9,194 nt of DNA, from the NCBI GenBank assembly GCA_937981515.1, contig CALJNY010000062.1:1-9194 (forward strand). The letters are read 5' to 3'. Every line of letters begins with the position of its first letter. Positions within the stretch are counted from its first letter, which is position 1. Position numbers and translations under genes: made by a program. The notes under the pieces were generated by a model. The model was not told the DNA's origin. It worked only from the letters and a program-made list of their open reading frames with translations, and searched no databases. Origin of the DNA: an uncultured Collinsella sp. (GTDB lineage: Bacteria > Actinomycetota > Coriobacteriia > Coriobacteriales > Coriobacteriaceae). Positions 1-6,585 of this stretch are shown piece after piece.

Positions 1-728
1 TGTTCCTGAACCCGGTCATTTTGGGCCAGAGCCTGCCGATCGTCTTCAAGGGCTTCCTTATGTCGCTTTCGATCGTGCTCGTGGCGTTTCCGCTGGCAAT
101 TCCCTTTGGCTTTGCCCTGTCGCTTATGCGCATCTCCAAGTCGCGCATCCTGCGCTGCCTCGCCGGCATCTACGTGAATATCATTCGCGGTACGCCGGCG
201 TTCCTGCAGATCTATATCGCGTTCTTCGGTCTGCCGTTGGCCGGCGTCAAGGTGGACGACTATGTTTTGGGCGTTATCGTCATGGCCATGAACTCGTCTG
301 CGTACCTGTGCGAGATCTTCCGTGCCGGTATTCAATCGATCCCCAAGGGCCAAAACGAGGCTGCTCGCTCTCTGGGCATGAATGCCTTCCAGACGCTGCT
401 CTACGTTATGATTCCGCAGACGTTCCGCAATGTTTTGCCTACGCTGACCAGCGAGTTTATCTTGCTTTACAAGGATACGTCGCTGCTTGCCGCCGTGGGT
501 GTGGTCGAGATCGTCATGAACGCCCGTACCATCGTGGCCACGACGGGCTCCATTACACCGTACGTGGTTGCCGCCCTGTTCTATCTGGTCATCACCCTGC
601 CGCTCGCTCGCTTGGTGAGCGGTCTTGAGGCGAGGCTTTTGGGCACGACCGAGACCAAGAAGAAGCGTCCCGCCAAGAGCGCCGGACAGGTTGTCGCGAC
701 GCCCGCCGATCACATCGCCGGTCTGTAA
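1..728 (+). CDS. Amino-acid ABC transporter permease, 5' end cut by window
   Basis: This is a membrane subunit of a polar amino-acid uptake ABC transporter (HisM/GlnP type). The reading frame is open to the left edge: codons at 3-20 read FLNPVI and continue into the frame, so the TTG at 21 is not a convincing start and the gene begins outside the window. Counting from position 21, hydrophobic segments lie near residues 14-36, 48-72, 82-100 and 180-200. The family's cytoplasmic EAA loop is clear at residues 113-133 (EAARSLG, then G and IPQ), which is where the permease docks on its ATPase. RGTP at 57-60 is typical of the His/Gln/Arg permease family. The tail after about 205 is Lys/Ala-rich and cytoplasmic. 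The ATPase follows 12 bases later and its ribosome site overlaps this gene's stop codon, so the two are one operon. The substrate (Gln, Glu, Arg, His or cystine) cannot be read from the sequence. Confidence 0.93.
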   Translation, partial: FLNPVILGQSLPIVFKGFLMSLSIVLVAFPLAIPFGFALSLMRISKSRILRCLAGIYVNIIRGTPAFLQIYIAFFGLPLAGVKVDDYVLGVIVMAMNSSAYLCEIFRAGIQSIPKGQNEAARSLGMNAFQTLLYVMIPQTFRNVLPTLTSEFILLYKDTSLLAAVGVVEIVMNARTIVATTGSITPYVVAALFYLVITLPLARLVSGLEARLLGTTETKKKRPAKSAGQVVATPADHIAGL

Positions 729-740
729 GGAGGTCCTATC

Positions 741-1493
<753 letters not shown>

Positions 1494-1518
1494 CCGCTTT
1501 ATATGACTGACATAGCAG

Positions 1519-1554
1519 AAAACGGGAGCCGGATGTGATCCGGCTCCCGTTTTT
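1519..1554. terminator. Intrinsic terminator, probably bidirectional
   Basis: A perfect 13-bp stem (ACGGGAGCCGGAT at 1522-1534, pairing with 1538-1550) has a GTG loop. It is followed on the plus strand by TTTTT at 1550-1554 and preceded by AAAA at 1519-1522, which becomes a T-run on the other strand. It lies between the ends of the convergent ATPase (1493) and flavodoxin (1611) genes, so it can stop transcripts from both sides. It is stronger in the plus direction. Confidence 0.92.
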
Positions 1555-1610
1555 GTTGGGACGCGAATGTGTTTTGTTGCAATGCGCGTTGCGGGCGGAG
1601 CTCATTGCCG

Positions 1611-2030
1611 CTAGGCGAGCTCGGCTCCAAGGGCGCGGCAGGCCGCTTCGCTCTCATCATCGGGGGCGTCGTAGCAGATGACGGAATCGACGACGTTGAC
1701 GCCCTCCTTGTCGGCGTCCGCCTTCCAGTTGTCCATCCATTCGCCCTCGGCCCACGAATAAGAGCCAAAGAGGACGACCTTCTTGTCGCCGAGGGTCTCC
1801 TTGACCTCATCCCACATGGGCTGGAACTCATCATATTCAAGCTCCTCGGAACCCATGGCGGGGCAGCCGAAGGCGATAGCGTCATAGCCAGCGGCCTTGT
1901 CTGCGGAGAAGTCGGCGCAGGAGATGACCTCTGCCTCGGCGCCGGCATCGGTTGCACCTTCGGCAACGAGGTTTGCCATGGCCTCGGTGTTGCCCGTGCC
2001 GCTCCAGTAGACGACGGCGATCTTGCTCAT
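1611..2030 (-). CDS. Flavodoxin (short-chain, clostridial type)
   Basis: This 139-residue FMN-binding electron carrier can replace ferredoxin when iron is scarce. The FMN phosphate loop is SGTGNTE at 10-16 after a hydrophobic first strand. The loop GCPAMGSEELE at 55-65 and the loop FGSYSWAEGEWMDNW at 88-102 match the two flavin-stacking loops of clostridial flavodoxins, with M59 and W93 in the stacking positions. The length is normal for a short-chain flavodoxin. The ATG at 2030 is preceded on its own strand by AAGGA six bases upstream. It lies 46 bases downstream of the DUF3793 gene on the same strand with no promoter or terminator seen between, so the two are probably one transcript. The hairpin at 1519-1554 is the likely end. 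The redox partner is not identifiable here. Confidence 0.93.
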   Translation of the reverse strand: MSKIAVVYWSGTGNTEAMANLVAEGATDAGAEAEVISCADFSADKAAGYDAIAFGCPAMGSEELEYDEFQPMWDEVKETLGDKKVVLFGSYSWAEGEWMDNWKADADKEGVNVVDSVICYDAPDDESEAACRALGAELA

Positions 2031-2076
2031 GTTGAGTCCTTTCAGTTGTGCGGCAGGTTGCCACGGCTTCTATGTT

Positions 2077-2781
2077 CTATCGGGTTGCCTGGGCAAGTTG
2101 CGCCAAGCTGTAGCCCTGCTGATAGACAAAGGTGAAGTATTGGGTGCAGGCGCGGTAGGCATCAAACGTCGCAAGTGCCTGCTCGACATTTGCGTAGACC
2201 TTCCAGGCCCCAAAGACCTTATAGTTCTCGCCGCGCTGGACGATAAACTCGTGCACGTCGTCGTAGGGATATCCTAGGAAGTAGCCTATTTCGTGCGGAA
2301 ACTCGCAGGTGCAGTCGTTGCTGCAGCTAGCTTGCTGGGGTAGTGCGCATCGAGTCTGGCTACAGGCGCATTCCGCGACGTTATTACTCGCGAGCGTGAT
2401 GCGTGATGCCAAATGCACAAGGCATGTCGAAAGGTCTCTCGTGTCGTAGCCTTCCGAGGCGAGCGCCGTTTTGGCGCAAGGGTCCGCGAAATAGGTGGTG
2501 AGGCTTTTGGCTCGGTACACGTACACGAGCGCTCCGCAGGGCCGCCAGACCAAAACACTCAGGTGGATGCCAAGCGGGTCAAGCTCGCGGTTGCACTGGG
2601 CGATAACGTTGAGCAGGCGTGCTCGGCGTTCTGCGATGGTTTCTGTTGCGGTCGAGCCGTCCCCGTGGGCGTAGGTGCCTGGATAGGTAAAGAGCGATGC
2701 CGGCTTGATGCCCGCGAGCGTGGGGGAGCAGTTGCGCACGACTGCTGCCTGAAACGTTGGGATGTCTATGGTTCGAGTCAC
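2077..2781 (-). CDS. DUF3793 family protein with an unusual cysteine cluster
   Basis: This 234-residue soluble protein has no known function. It is recognised as DUF3793 by the N-terminal stretch NCSPTLAGIKPASLF at 17-31, by FPHEIGYFLGYPYDDVHEFI at 161-180, and by the GAWKVY segment at 191-196 followed by a conserved cysteine (C212). There is no signal peptide or membrane segment. A cysteine cluster lies just before FPHEIG: C138, C140, C145, C153, C157 and C159, in a segment rich in Ser/Gln/Asn. It looks like an inserted metal- or cluster-binding loop. The start is GTG at 2781, chosen because AAGGAG lies four bases upstream (plus-strand 2786-2791) and no ATG gives a full domain. It is the first gene of a unit with flavodoxin. 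From memory, DUF3793 genes are often near flavodoxin and iron genes in gut anaerobes, so a role in metal or redox balance is inferred, not shown. Confidence 0.85.
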   Translation of the reverse strand: MTRTIDIPTFQAAVVRNCSPTLAGIKPASLFTYPGTYAHGDGSTATETIAERRARLLNVIAQCNRELDPLGIHLSVLVWRPCGALVYVYRAKSLTTYFADPCAKTALASEGYDTRDLSTCLVHLASRITLASNNVAECACSQTRCALPQQASCSNDCTCEFPHEIGYFLGYPYDDVHEFIVQRGENYKVFGAWKVYANVEQALATFDAYRACTQYFTFVYQQGYSLAQLAQATR

Positions 2782-2804
2782 GTCGCTCCTTACGGATCTA
2801 AACT

Positions 2805-2820
2805 GTTAGCCTAGGAAAAC
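2805..2820 (-). promoter_or_regulatory. Possible DtxR/IdeR-like operator (one good half-site)
   Basis: On the minus strand the sequence reads TTTTCCTAGGCTAAC, directly downstream of the DUF3793 promoter's -10 box. TAGGCTAAC matches the core and one arm of the IdeR/DtxR iron box; the other arm is poor. An iron-dependent repressor acting on a flavodoxin operon would make biological sense. The match is partial and the regulator is not in the window, so this is a suggestion only. Confidence 0.3.
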
Positions 2821-2873
2821 TTATACACGAAAGTAAGCCATGGTCAACAAAAAAGTTTGAAGAGGAAAACTAA
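2813..2873 (+). repeat. Direct repeat pair AGGAAAACTTA / AGGAAAACTAA in the divergent promoter region
   Basis: Two 11-base copies, 10 of 11 identical, lie at 2813-2823 and 2863-2873, so their starts are 50 bases apart. The first overlaps the -10 box of the minus-strand promoter. The second abuts the TTGACC box of the plus-strand promoter. Their placement suggests a shared regulator for the two divergent units, but no named regulator's site is matched. Confidence 0.4.
2820..2847 (-). promoter_or_regulatory. Promoter of the DUF3793-flavodoxin unit
   Basis: The minus strand carries TTGACC (plus 2842-2847) and TATAAG (plus 2820-2825) separated by 16 bases, a good housekeeping sigma-factor promoter. 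Transcription would begin near 2813, about 30 bases before the GTG start of the DUF3793 gene. Confidence 0.65.
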
Positions 2874-2905
2874 TTGACCGAACGGACATGATTTTGGGTT
2901 AAGAT
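2874..2905 (+). promoter_or_regulatory. Candidate promoter of the HMA gene, long spacer
   Basis: TTGACC at 2874-2879 and TAAGAT at 2900-2905 are the best boxes ahead of the HMA gene, but their 20-base spacing is longer than the usual 17. Such spacing is typical of promoters remodelled by MerR-type activators; however, no clear dyad lies in the spacer. The copper-type palindrome just downstream points to repression by CsoR instead. Confidence 0.4.
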
Positions 2906-2908
2906 GGG

Positions 2909-2926
2909 GACACCCCATGGGGGTAT
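2909..2926 (+). promoter_or_regulatory. CsoR-like copper-repressor operator
   Basis: The sequence ACACCCCATGGGGGTAT contains the perfect palindrome CCCCATGGGG (2913-2922) followed by GTAT. It closely resembles known CsoR operators, which have the form TACCC(C)-AT-rich centre-GGGGTA. It lies just downstream of the candidate -10 box, where a bound repressor would block transcription of the metal-binding protein at 2955. CsoR releases DNA on binding Cu(I), so copper induction is inferred. The csoR gene is not in the window. Confidence 0.65.
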
Positions 2927-2954
2927 CTAGATAGTGCTACTGAAAGGGGAACGC

Positions 2955-3338
2955 ATGAGTGACTTGCTCAACCCTGCGAATCTCATCGTGCTGACCGTCA
3001 TTGCCGTCGGCATGTTTTTTGGACTGCGTCGCATTGCCGCTTCGACACACGGGAAGAGTTGCTGCAGCGATGGTGCGAGCGGCAAGAAGGCCAAAAAGGT
3101 TGTGGTGGCAGACACCGACGAGTCCCACTACCCCTATCGTGAGGAACTCCTTATCGGCGGCATGAGTTGCGACGGCTGCGCCCGGAATGTGACGAATGCC
3201 CTCAATGCGCTTGATGGCGTGTGGGCTACGGTAACGTACGCGGACCACACGGCACGCGTGCGCTCGAAGCGCCCGGTTGATCGCGACACACTCGAGACGG
3301 CAGTGAGGGGTGCGGGCTATTACGTTATGAAAATGTAG
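2955..3338 (+). CDS. Membrane-anchored heavy-metal-associated (HMA/CopZ-like) protein
   Basis: This 127-residue protein has one membrane segment at about 9-24 (NLIVLTVIAVGMFFGL), a basic stretch after it, a CC pair at 36-37, a short Lys-rich linker, and a C-terminal HMA domain at about 63-127. The metal site is GMSCDGC at 69-75, with C72 and C75 as the Cu(I)/heavy-metal ligands of the CopZ/Atx1 family, and GAGYYV near the end is the usual HMA terminus. Charge distribution puts the HMA domain on the cytoplasmic side. The GTG at 2934 was rejected in favour of the ATG at 2955, which has AAAGGGGA five bases ahead and gives a normal membrane N-terminus. The CsoR-like operator at 2909-2926 supports copper as the metal. 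The protein probably holds copper at the membrane and passes it to an exporter encoded elsewhere. Fusion of a membrane anchor to a CopZ-like domain is less usual than the free chaperone. Confidence 0.88.
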   Translation: MSDLLNPANLIVLTVIAVGMFFGLRRIAASTHGKSCCSDGASGKKAKKVVVADTDESHYPYREELLIGGMSCDGCARNVTNALNALDGVWATVTYADHTARVRSKRPVDRDTLETAVRGAGYYVMKM

Positions 3339-3417
3339 GCGTTGCCCTCTCCGGTGGGTACCAGCCTCCTGCCCATTGTGACTATCGGCATCCAAAAATT
3401 TGCGCAAAAATAACCTT

Positions 3418-3481
3418 TAGATGCGGCAAAAGTGGAGTTTGGTGACGGTTTGCGCGGAATTCGCTACCAATCGAGCATCTA
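3418..3481 (+). other. Foldable element upstream of the surface-protein gene
   Basis: In the 272-base gap after the HMA gene there is a nested set of inverted repeats: TAGATGC (3418-3424) pairs with GCATCTA (3475-3481), TTGGT (3439-3443) pairs with ACCAA (3466-3470), and GCG (3452-3454) pairs with CGC (3462-3464). The left internal loop reads GGCAAAAGTGGAG. It could be a structured RNA leader or a dispersed repeat. No ORF or known riboswitch motif was recognised in it, and no terminator was found after the HMA gene. Confidence 0.35.
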
Positions 3482-3504
3482 TGAACCCGTCCAAAAAATT
3501 ACAG

Positions 3505-3520
3505 GTGTATATTTATACAC
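3505..3520 (+). promoter_or_regulatory. Palindrome GTGTATA-TT-TATACAC, possible operator
   Basis: Perfect 7-base arms flank a TT centre, about 90 bases ahead of the surface-protein start. The form, with a TGTATA arm facing a TATACA arm, resembles operators of GntR-type repressors. A weak pair of promoter boxes (TTACAG at 3499-3504, GATTAT at 3522-3527, 17 bases apart) would place the palindrome exactly between -35 and -10. The boxes are poor, so the promoter position is uncertain. Confidence 0.4.
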
Positions 3521-3610
3521 TGATTATTGCTGTGCTCAGATTGCAATTAACCGTGGACAGAAATGAAGAATGCTAAAACTGGGCTTTAGGACAGGGGAGG
3601 CTATAACCTT

Positions 3611-6163
3611 ATGAGACGAGTGGGAACACTTGGCTTGGTGGCAGCGCTTGCCGCTATCTTGGTATCGCCGCTGCCGGCGCACGCCGAAGACGCATCGGGT
3701 GCCGTTACCTACAATGCGGGAAATGGGTATTCCTTTGAGAAGCTCTCGCATCCTACGGTAGGAACGTCGCAGCCGGATGGCATCGTCGACTACCAGGGTA
3801 ACGGTGCCGTTGCCGTTCCGGGCGCCGATGGTAATACGGCCAACAACGAAGGCGATCGCGGCCAGAGCTACACTTGGGCGGCTGCGAGCTATGGTGACTG
3901 GCTTTATGTGGGCACCTGCTATGCGGCGATGGGCAACACGCTGACGCTCATGAACAGCACGCTGGGCGATTCCTTTGATGTCGAAACCATGCGCCTGACG
4001 CTGGAGGCCATGTTTAACGGTACCTTCTTCTATGGACAGCAGAAGGAGGACGGCACGGCCGACAAGGACAGCGGCGGCATCTTGGTCAAGATCAATACCA
4101 AGACCGGTGAGACCAAGCTGCTACTCTCTGAATCGCTCAACGGCGTCGCTCCTTTGTTCCGCAATGCCGTGAGCTATAAGGGTAAGCTCTATTTCTGCGG
4201 CAGCGTCAGGACCAATGACGGCAAAGGCGGCCTGCCTGCTGTATACGAGATCGATCCTAAGACGGATGAGTACAAAGTTGTCTATCAGGGCCTTTCGAGC
4301 ATGCAGGATTACGGTGCTGCCTACAAGCAGGGCATTTCTACCGGTATCCGCGGCATGTGCGTCCATGATGGCCAGCTCGTCATCAGTAATGTGGGTAAAG
4401 ACGCGAACGGTAATTTTGTGTCGACAATCCTGACGTCGTCTGACCCCTCGAAGGCCCAGGACAGCTTCACCGAGATTGCCAACTCGGAGACGCTGTTTGG
4501 CTATCCGGCGATTCGCTATCAGGACAGCATCTACGGCGGCGCCATTTGGGATATGGTCTCGTACAATGGCCATCTCTATGCGACCATCTGCACCGGTACG
4601 CCCGAGAACGCTCCCGATGATAATTCCATGCAGTCGTTTGCCATGGTCCGTGGCGACAAGAATGCCGACGGCAGCTATTCGTGGACTCCCATTGTCGGCG
4701 ATCAGAAGACGGACGGTGCAAAGTACTGCTTTGGCATCGATCCTGCCCGTACCCGTTCTGGCGCTGCCAACCTCATCGTCTACAACGACTACCTCTATAT
4801 CGGTGAATACAACGACGAGGAGATTGCCCTCGAGCGCATCCTGTTCAACAAATCCAACACCGAAGAGGGCGGCAAGAGCAGCATGGGTGGCGTTGACTGC
4901 TCGTTTGTGAATGCCAATCTTGAGCAGTCGGTTAACATCTATCGCATGGACAAGGACGAGAACATGGAGCTCGTCGTTGGCGATCGCACCGACATGTTCC
5001 CCGAGGGCGGTATTTCCGGCCTGACTTCGGGCTTTGGCCGAAACGAGAACCAGTACATTTGGCGCATGCAGAAGTTCGACGGCAAGCTGTATATCGGTAC
5101 CTTTGATACCGCGAGCCTGCTTGAGCCGATCGGCCAGTTCTCCAATGGCGACATTATCGATATGACGCCCGAGGAGTGGGACTCTCAGGTTCAGCGCCTT
5201 AGGGACCTGCTCGATCACCTGCTCGACAAGAAATCGCCTGACGACCCCATCGTTCCAGTGAACACGCTTGCGGACGATGATTCAAACGAGGCCGTCGAGG
5301 TCGATGATTCGAACGAAGCTGCTGAGGTTGATGATTCAAACAAGGCCGTCGATGTCGATGACGAGAAGACCGAGGTTGCTAAGGGCTTTGGCGATCTGAG
5401 CGATGCGCTGGAGGATGCCGCGGGCGGTCTTTGCGATCAGGCCGCGACGATGTCCCAGGACTTTGAGGACGACGCCGCTTATGTCCAGAAGATCGATGGC
5501 GAGATCGCGTACTTCAAGTCCTTTGCCGACCAGTATCAGGACATGCTCGATAGCTATGAGAGCCTTAAGCAGCAGTACGAGGATGCCTATGGCACCGAGC
5601 TGCCGAGCGATATTCAGGATGCGCTCGATAAGCTGCTGAGCGAGGAGAACCTCAAGAAGTTGCAGAGTGTCCTTACGTGCATGTGTTACCTGCGCGATGC
5701 CGAGCGCGGCTTTGATATGTATGTGACCGAGGACGGCGTGAACTTTACGACGCTGACGACCAATGGCTTTAACGATCCGTATAACCATGGTCTGCGCACC
5801 TTTGCGGTGACCAACCAGGGTCTGTGCCTTGGTACCGCCAACCCGTTCTATGGTTGCCAGGTCTGGATCCAGCGCAAGGAGAATTCGGAGAATCCGGTTG
5901 ATCCCGGTACTCCGGATCCGACGGAACCCACCGATCCTTCGCAGCCGGGTGGCGGCGATCAGCCTGGCGGCAGCCAGACGGGTGGCAACGACCAGTCGAG
6001 CAGCACCACGACCACCGTCACGACGACCGCTAAGAAGACTCCGAAGGACGGCTCGCTGCCTCGCGCTGGCGACTCGACCCTCACGCTGGTCTTGGGATTG
6101 CTGGTTGCAGCTGCCGCAGTGCTTGGCATTGCTCTCGTCTTGCGCAAGCGTTCTCGTCGCTAG
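3611..6163 (+). CDS. Secreted, sortase-type surface protein with a seven-repeat beta-propeller
   Basis: This 850-residue wall protein is of unknown ligand. The signal peptide is 1-25 (MRRVGTLGLVAALAAIL, then cleavage after AHA). Strand repeats of the form aromatic-x-G/D-x-L-Y recur near 95 (YGDWLYVGT), 189 (YKGKLYFCG), 252 (HDGQLVIS), 318 (YNGHLYATI), 391 (YNDYLYIGE), 489 (FDGKLYIGT) and 734 (TNQGLCLGTANPFYG), suggesting seven propeller blades. Between the sixth and seventh lies an insertion of about 200 residues with three acidic 9-residue repeats (556-582) and a helical, possibly coiled-coil part (about 590-700). A Pro/Gly/Thr-rich wall-spanning linker (760-813) leads to LPRAG at 816-820, a membrane segment at 823-844 and the tail RKRSRR. 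The ATG at 3611 has AGGGGAGG ten bases ahead. No sortase gene is adjacent. Its stop overlaps that of the convergent YolD-like gene; its terminator is probably at 6328-6362. Confidence 0.88.
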   Translation: MRRVGTLGLVAALAAILVSPLPAHAEDASGAVTYNAGNGYSFEKLSHPTVGTSQPDGIVDYQGNGAVAVPGADGNTANNEGDRGQSYTWAAASYGDWLYVGTCYAAMGNTLTLMNSTLGDSFDVETMRLTLEAMFNGTFFYGQQKEDGTADKDSGGILVKINTKTGETKLLLSESLNGVAPLFRNAVSYKGKLYFCGSVRTNDGKGGLPAVYEIDPKTDEYKVVYQGLSSMQDYGAAYKQGISTGIRGMCVHDGQLVISNVGKDANGNFVSTILTSSDPSKAQDSFTEIANSETLFGYPAIRYQDSIYGGAIWDMVSYNGHLYATICTGTPENAPDDNSMQSFAMVRGDKNADGSYSWTPIVGDQKTDGAKYCFGIDPARTRSGAANLIVYNDYLYIGEYNDEEIALERILFNKSNTEEGGKSSMGGVDCSFVNANLEQSVNIYRMDKDENMELVVGDRTDMFPEGGISGLTSGFGRNENQYIWRMQKFDGKLYIGTFDTASLLEPIGQFSNGDIIDMTPEEWDSQVQRLRDLLDHLLDKKSPDDPIVPVNTLADDDSNEAVEVDDSNEAAEVDDSNKAVDVDDEKTEVAKGFGDLSDALEDAAGGLCDQAATMSQDFEDDAAYVQKIDGEIAYFKSFADQYQDMLDSYESLKQQYEDAYGTELPSDIQDALDKLLSEENLKKLQSVLTCMCYLRDAERGFDMYVTEDGVNFTTLTTNGFNDPYNHGLRTFAVTNQGLCLGTANPFYGCQVWIQRKENSENPVDPGTPDPTEPTDPSQPGGGDQPGGSQTGGNDQSSSTTTTVTTTAKKTPKDGSLPRAGDSTLTLVLGLLVAAAAVLGIALVLRKRSRR
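5276..5356 (+). repeat. Three in-frame 27-base repeats coding DDSNEAVEV-like units
   Basis: Three tandem units code DDSNEAVEV, DDSNEAAEV and DDSNKAVDV (residues 556-582 of the surface protein), followed by a partial DDEKTEV. The DNA copies differ mainly at third positions (TCA/TCG, GTC/GTT), so the repeat is old enough to have drifted while the protein unit was kept. The segment is acidic and probably a flexible spacer; copy number may vary between strains. Confidence 0.85.
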
Positions 6164-6585
6164 GCTCGTCCGCGTAGCTCAATGTCCTGGATATCGTCGA
6201 AGTTGATGGCGATATCCCTGAGTTTGAGCAGCTTGAATGCGGGTAACGCTTCGTCGAGAATGCCCGTGCGGCTACGATAGCCGTACGTATCGTAATAGGT
6301 GACGCGCACCAAGTCGCCGCGTTTGAGGCCCTCGAGCTTTTGCGAAAGCTCGAGGGCTTTTTCTTCCGTGAGCTCACGTTTTTGCTCGACGGTGATTTCC
6401 TGCTTGCGCACGAGTTCGTAGTATCCCGTGAGGGCGGCAAAGGGCATAAACTGTGCGGCGCGGTTTGCGCGCACGGCACCGTTGGCAGTGAGGTTGGGGT
6501 CGGCTGCGCGGCGTCTGCCCTCGGGGTCCGCCAGGCGCTCGAAGGCGGTCGGCGGGCGCATGGGCTGTTGTTTGGGTTTAGGCAC
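6160..6585 (-). CDS. YolD-like protein
   Basis: This 141-residue protein is of the YolD-like family, whose genes typically pair with UmuC/UvrX-type translesion polymerases; the molecular role is not settled. The diagnostic segment is NRAAQFMPFAALTGY at 41-55. A charged helix follows (56-88), then a small beta domain with GDLVRVTYYDTYGY at 90-103 and the C-terminal INFDDIQDIEL. A TTG at 6597 would add four residues, but GTG at 6585 is the better start: GGAGG at plus 6591-6595 lies five bases ahead of it. That start overlaps the polymerase stop by eight bases, so translation is probably coupled. It should be SOS-induced along with the polymerase. The gene converges on the surface-protein gene, sharing CTAG at 6160-6163 for both stop codons, and it carries a plus-strand terminator hairpin inside its coding sequence. 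Confidence 0.88.
   Translation of the reverse strand: MPKPKQQPMRPPTAFERLADPEGRRRAADPNLTANGAVRANRAAQFMPFAALTGYYELVRKQEITVEQKRELTEEKALELSQKLEGLKRGDLVRVTYYDTYGYRSRTGILDEALPAFKLLKLRDIAINFDDIQDIELRGRA
6328..6362 (+). terminator. Plus-strand intrinsic terminator inside the yolD-like gene
   Basis: A perfect 13-bp stem (GCCCTCGAGCTTT at 6328-6340 pairing with 6345-6357, loop TGCG) is followed by TTTTT at 6358-6362 on the plus strand only. It lies about 165 bases past the surface-protein stop and is the first strong terminator for that transcript. In the minus-strand gene the same bases code ALELSQKLEG, so the hairpin is compatible with, and constrained by, an antisense protein. Confidence 0.8.

Noticed and set aside
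21..23. TTG as the start of the permease gene
   Set aside because: The frame stays open upstream to the window edge with plausible permease sequence, and no ribosome site precedes the TTG.
1569..2135. 188-codon plus-strand frame over flavodoxin
   Set aside because: It is antisense to an intact flavodoxin, and its sequence is low-complexity Gly/Leu/Ala without a recognisable domain.
2874..2905. CueR/MerR-type activator site in the long promoter spacer
   Set aside because: The spacer length fits, but there is no convincing dyad between the boxes, and the CsoR-like palindrome explains the region better.
3399..3408. Palindrome TTTGCGCAAA after the HMA gene
   Set aside because: It is short and the flanks do not extend it. 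It is not followed by a usable terminator context and is as likely chance as an operator.
4121..5218. 365-codon open frame on the minus strand across the surface-protein gene
   Set aside because: It lies wholly inside a gene with a signal peptide, blades and sorting signal, has no ribosome site and resembles no family; it reflects the GC-rich codon pattern of the sense gene.
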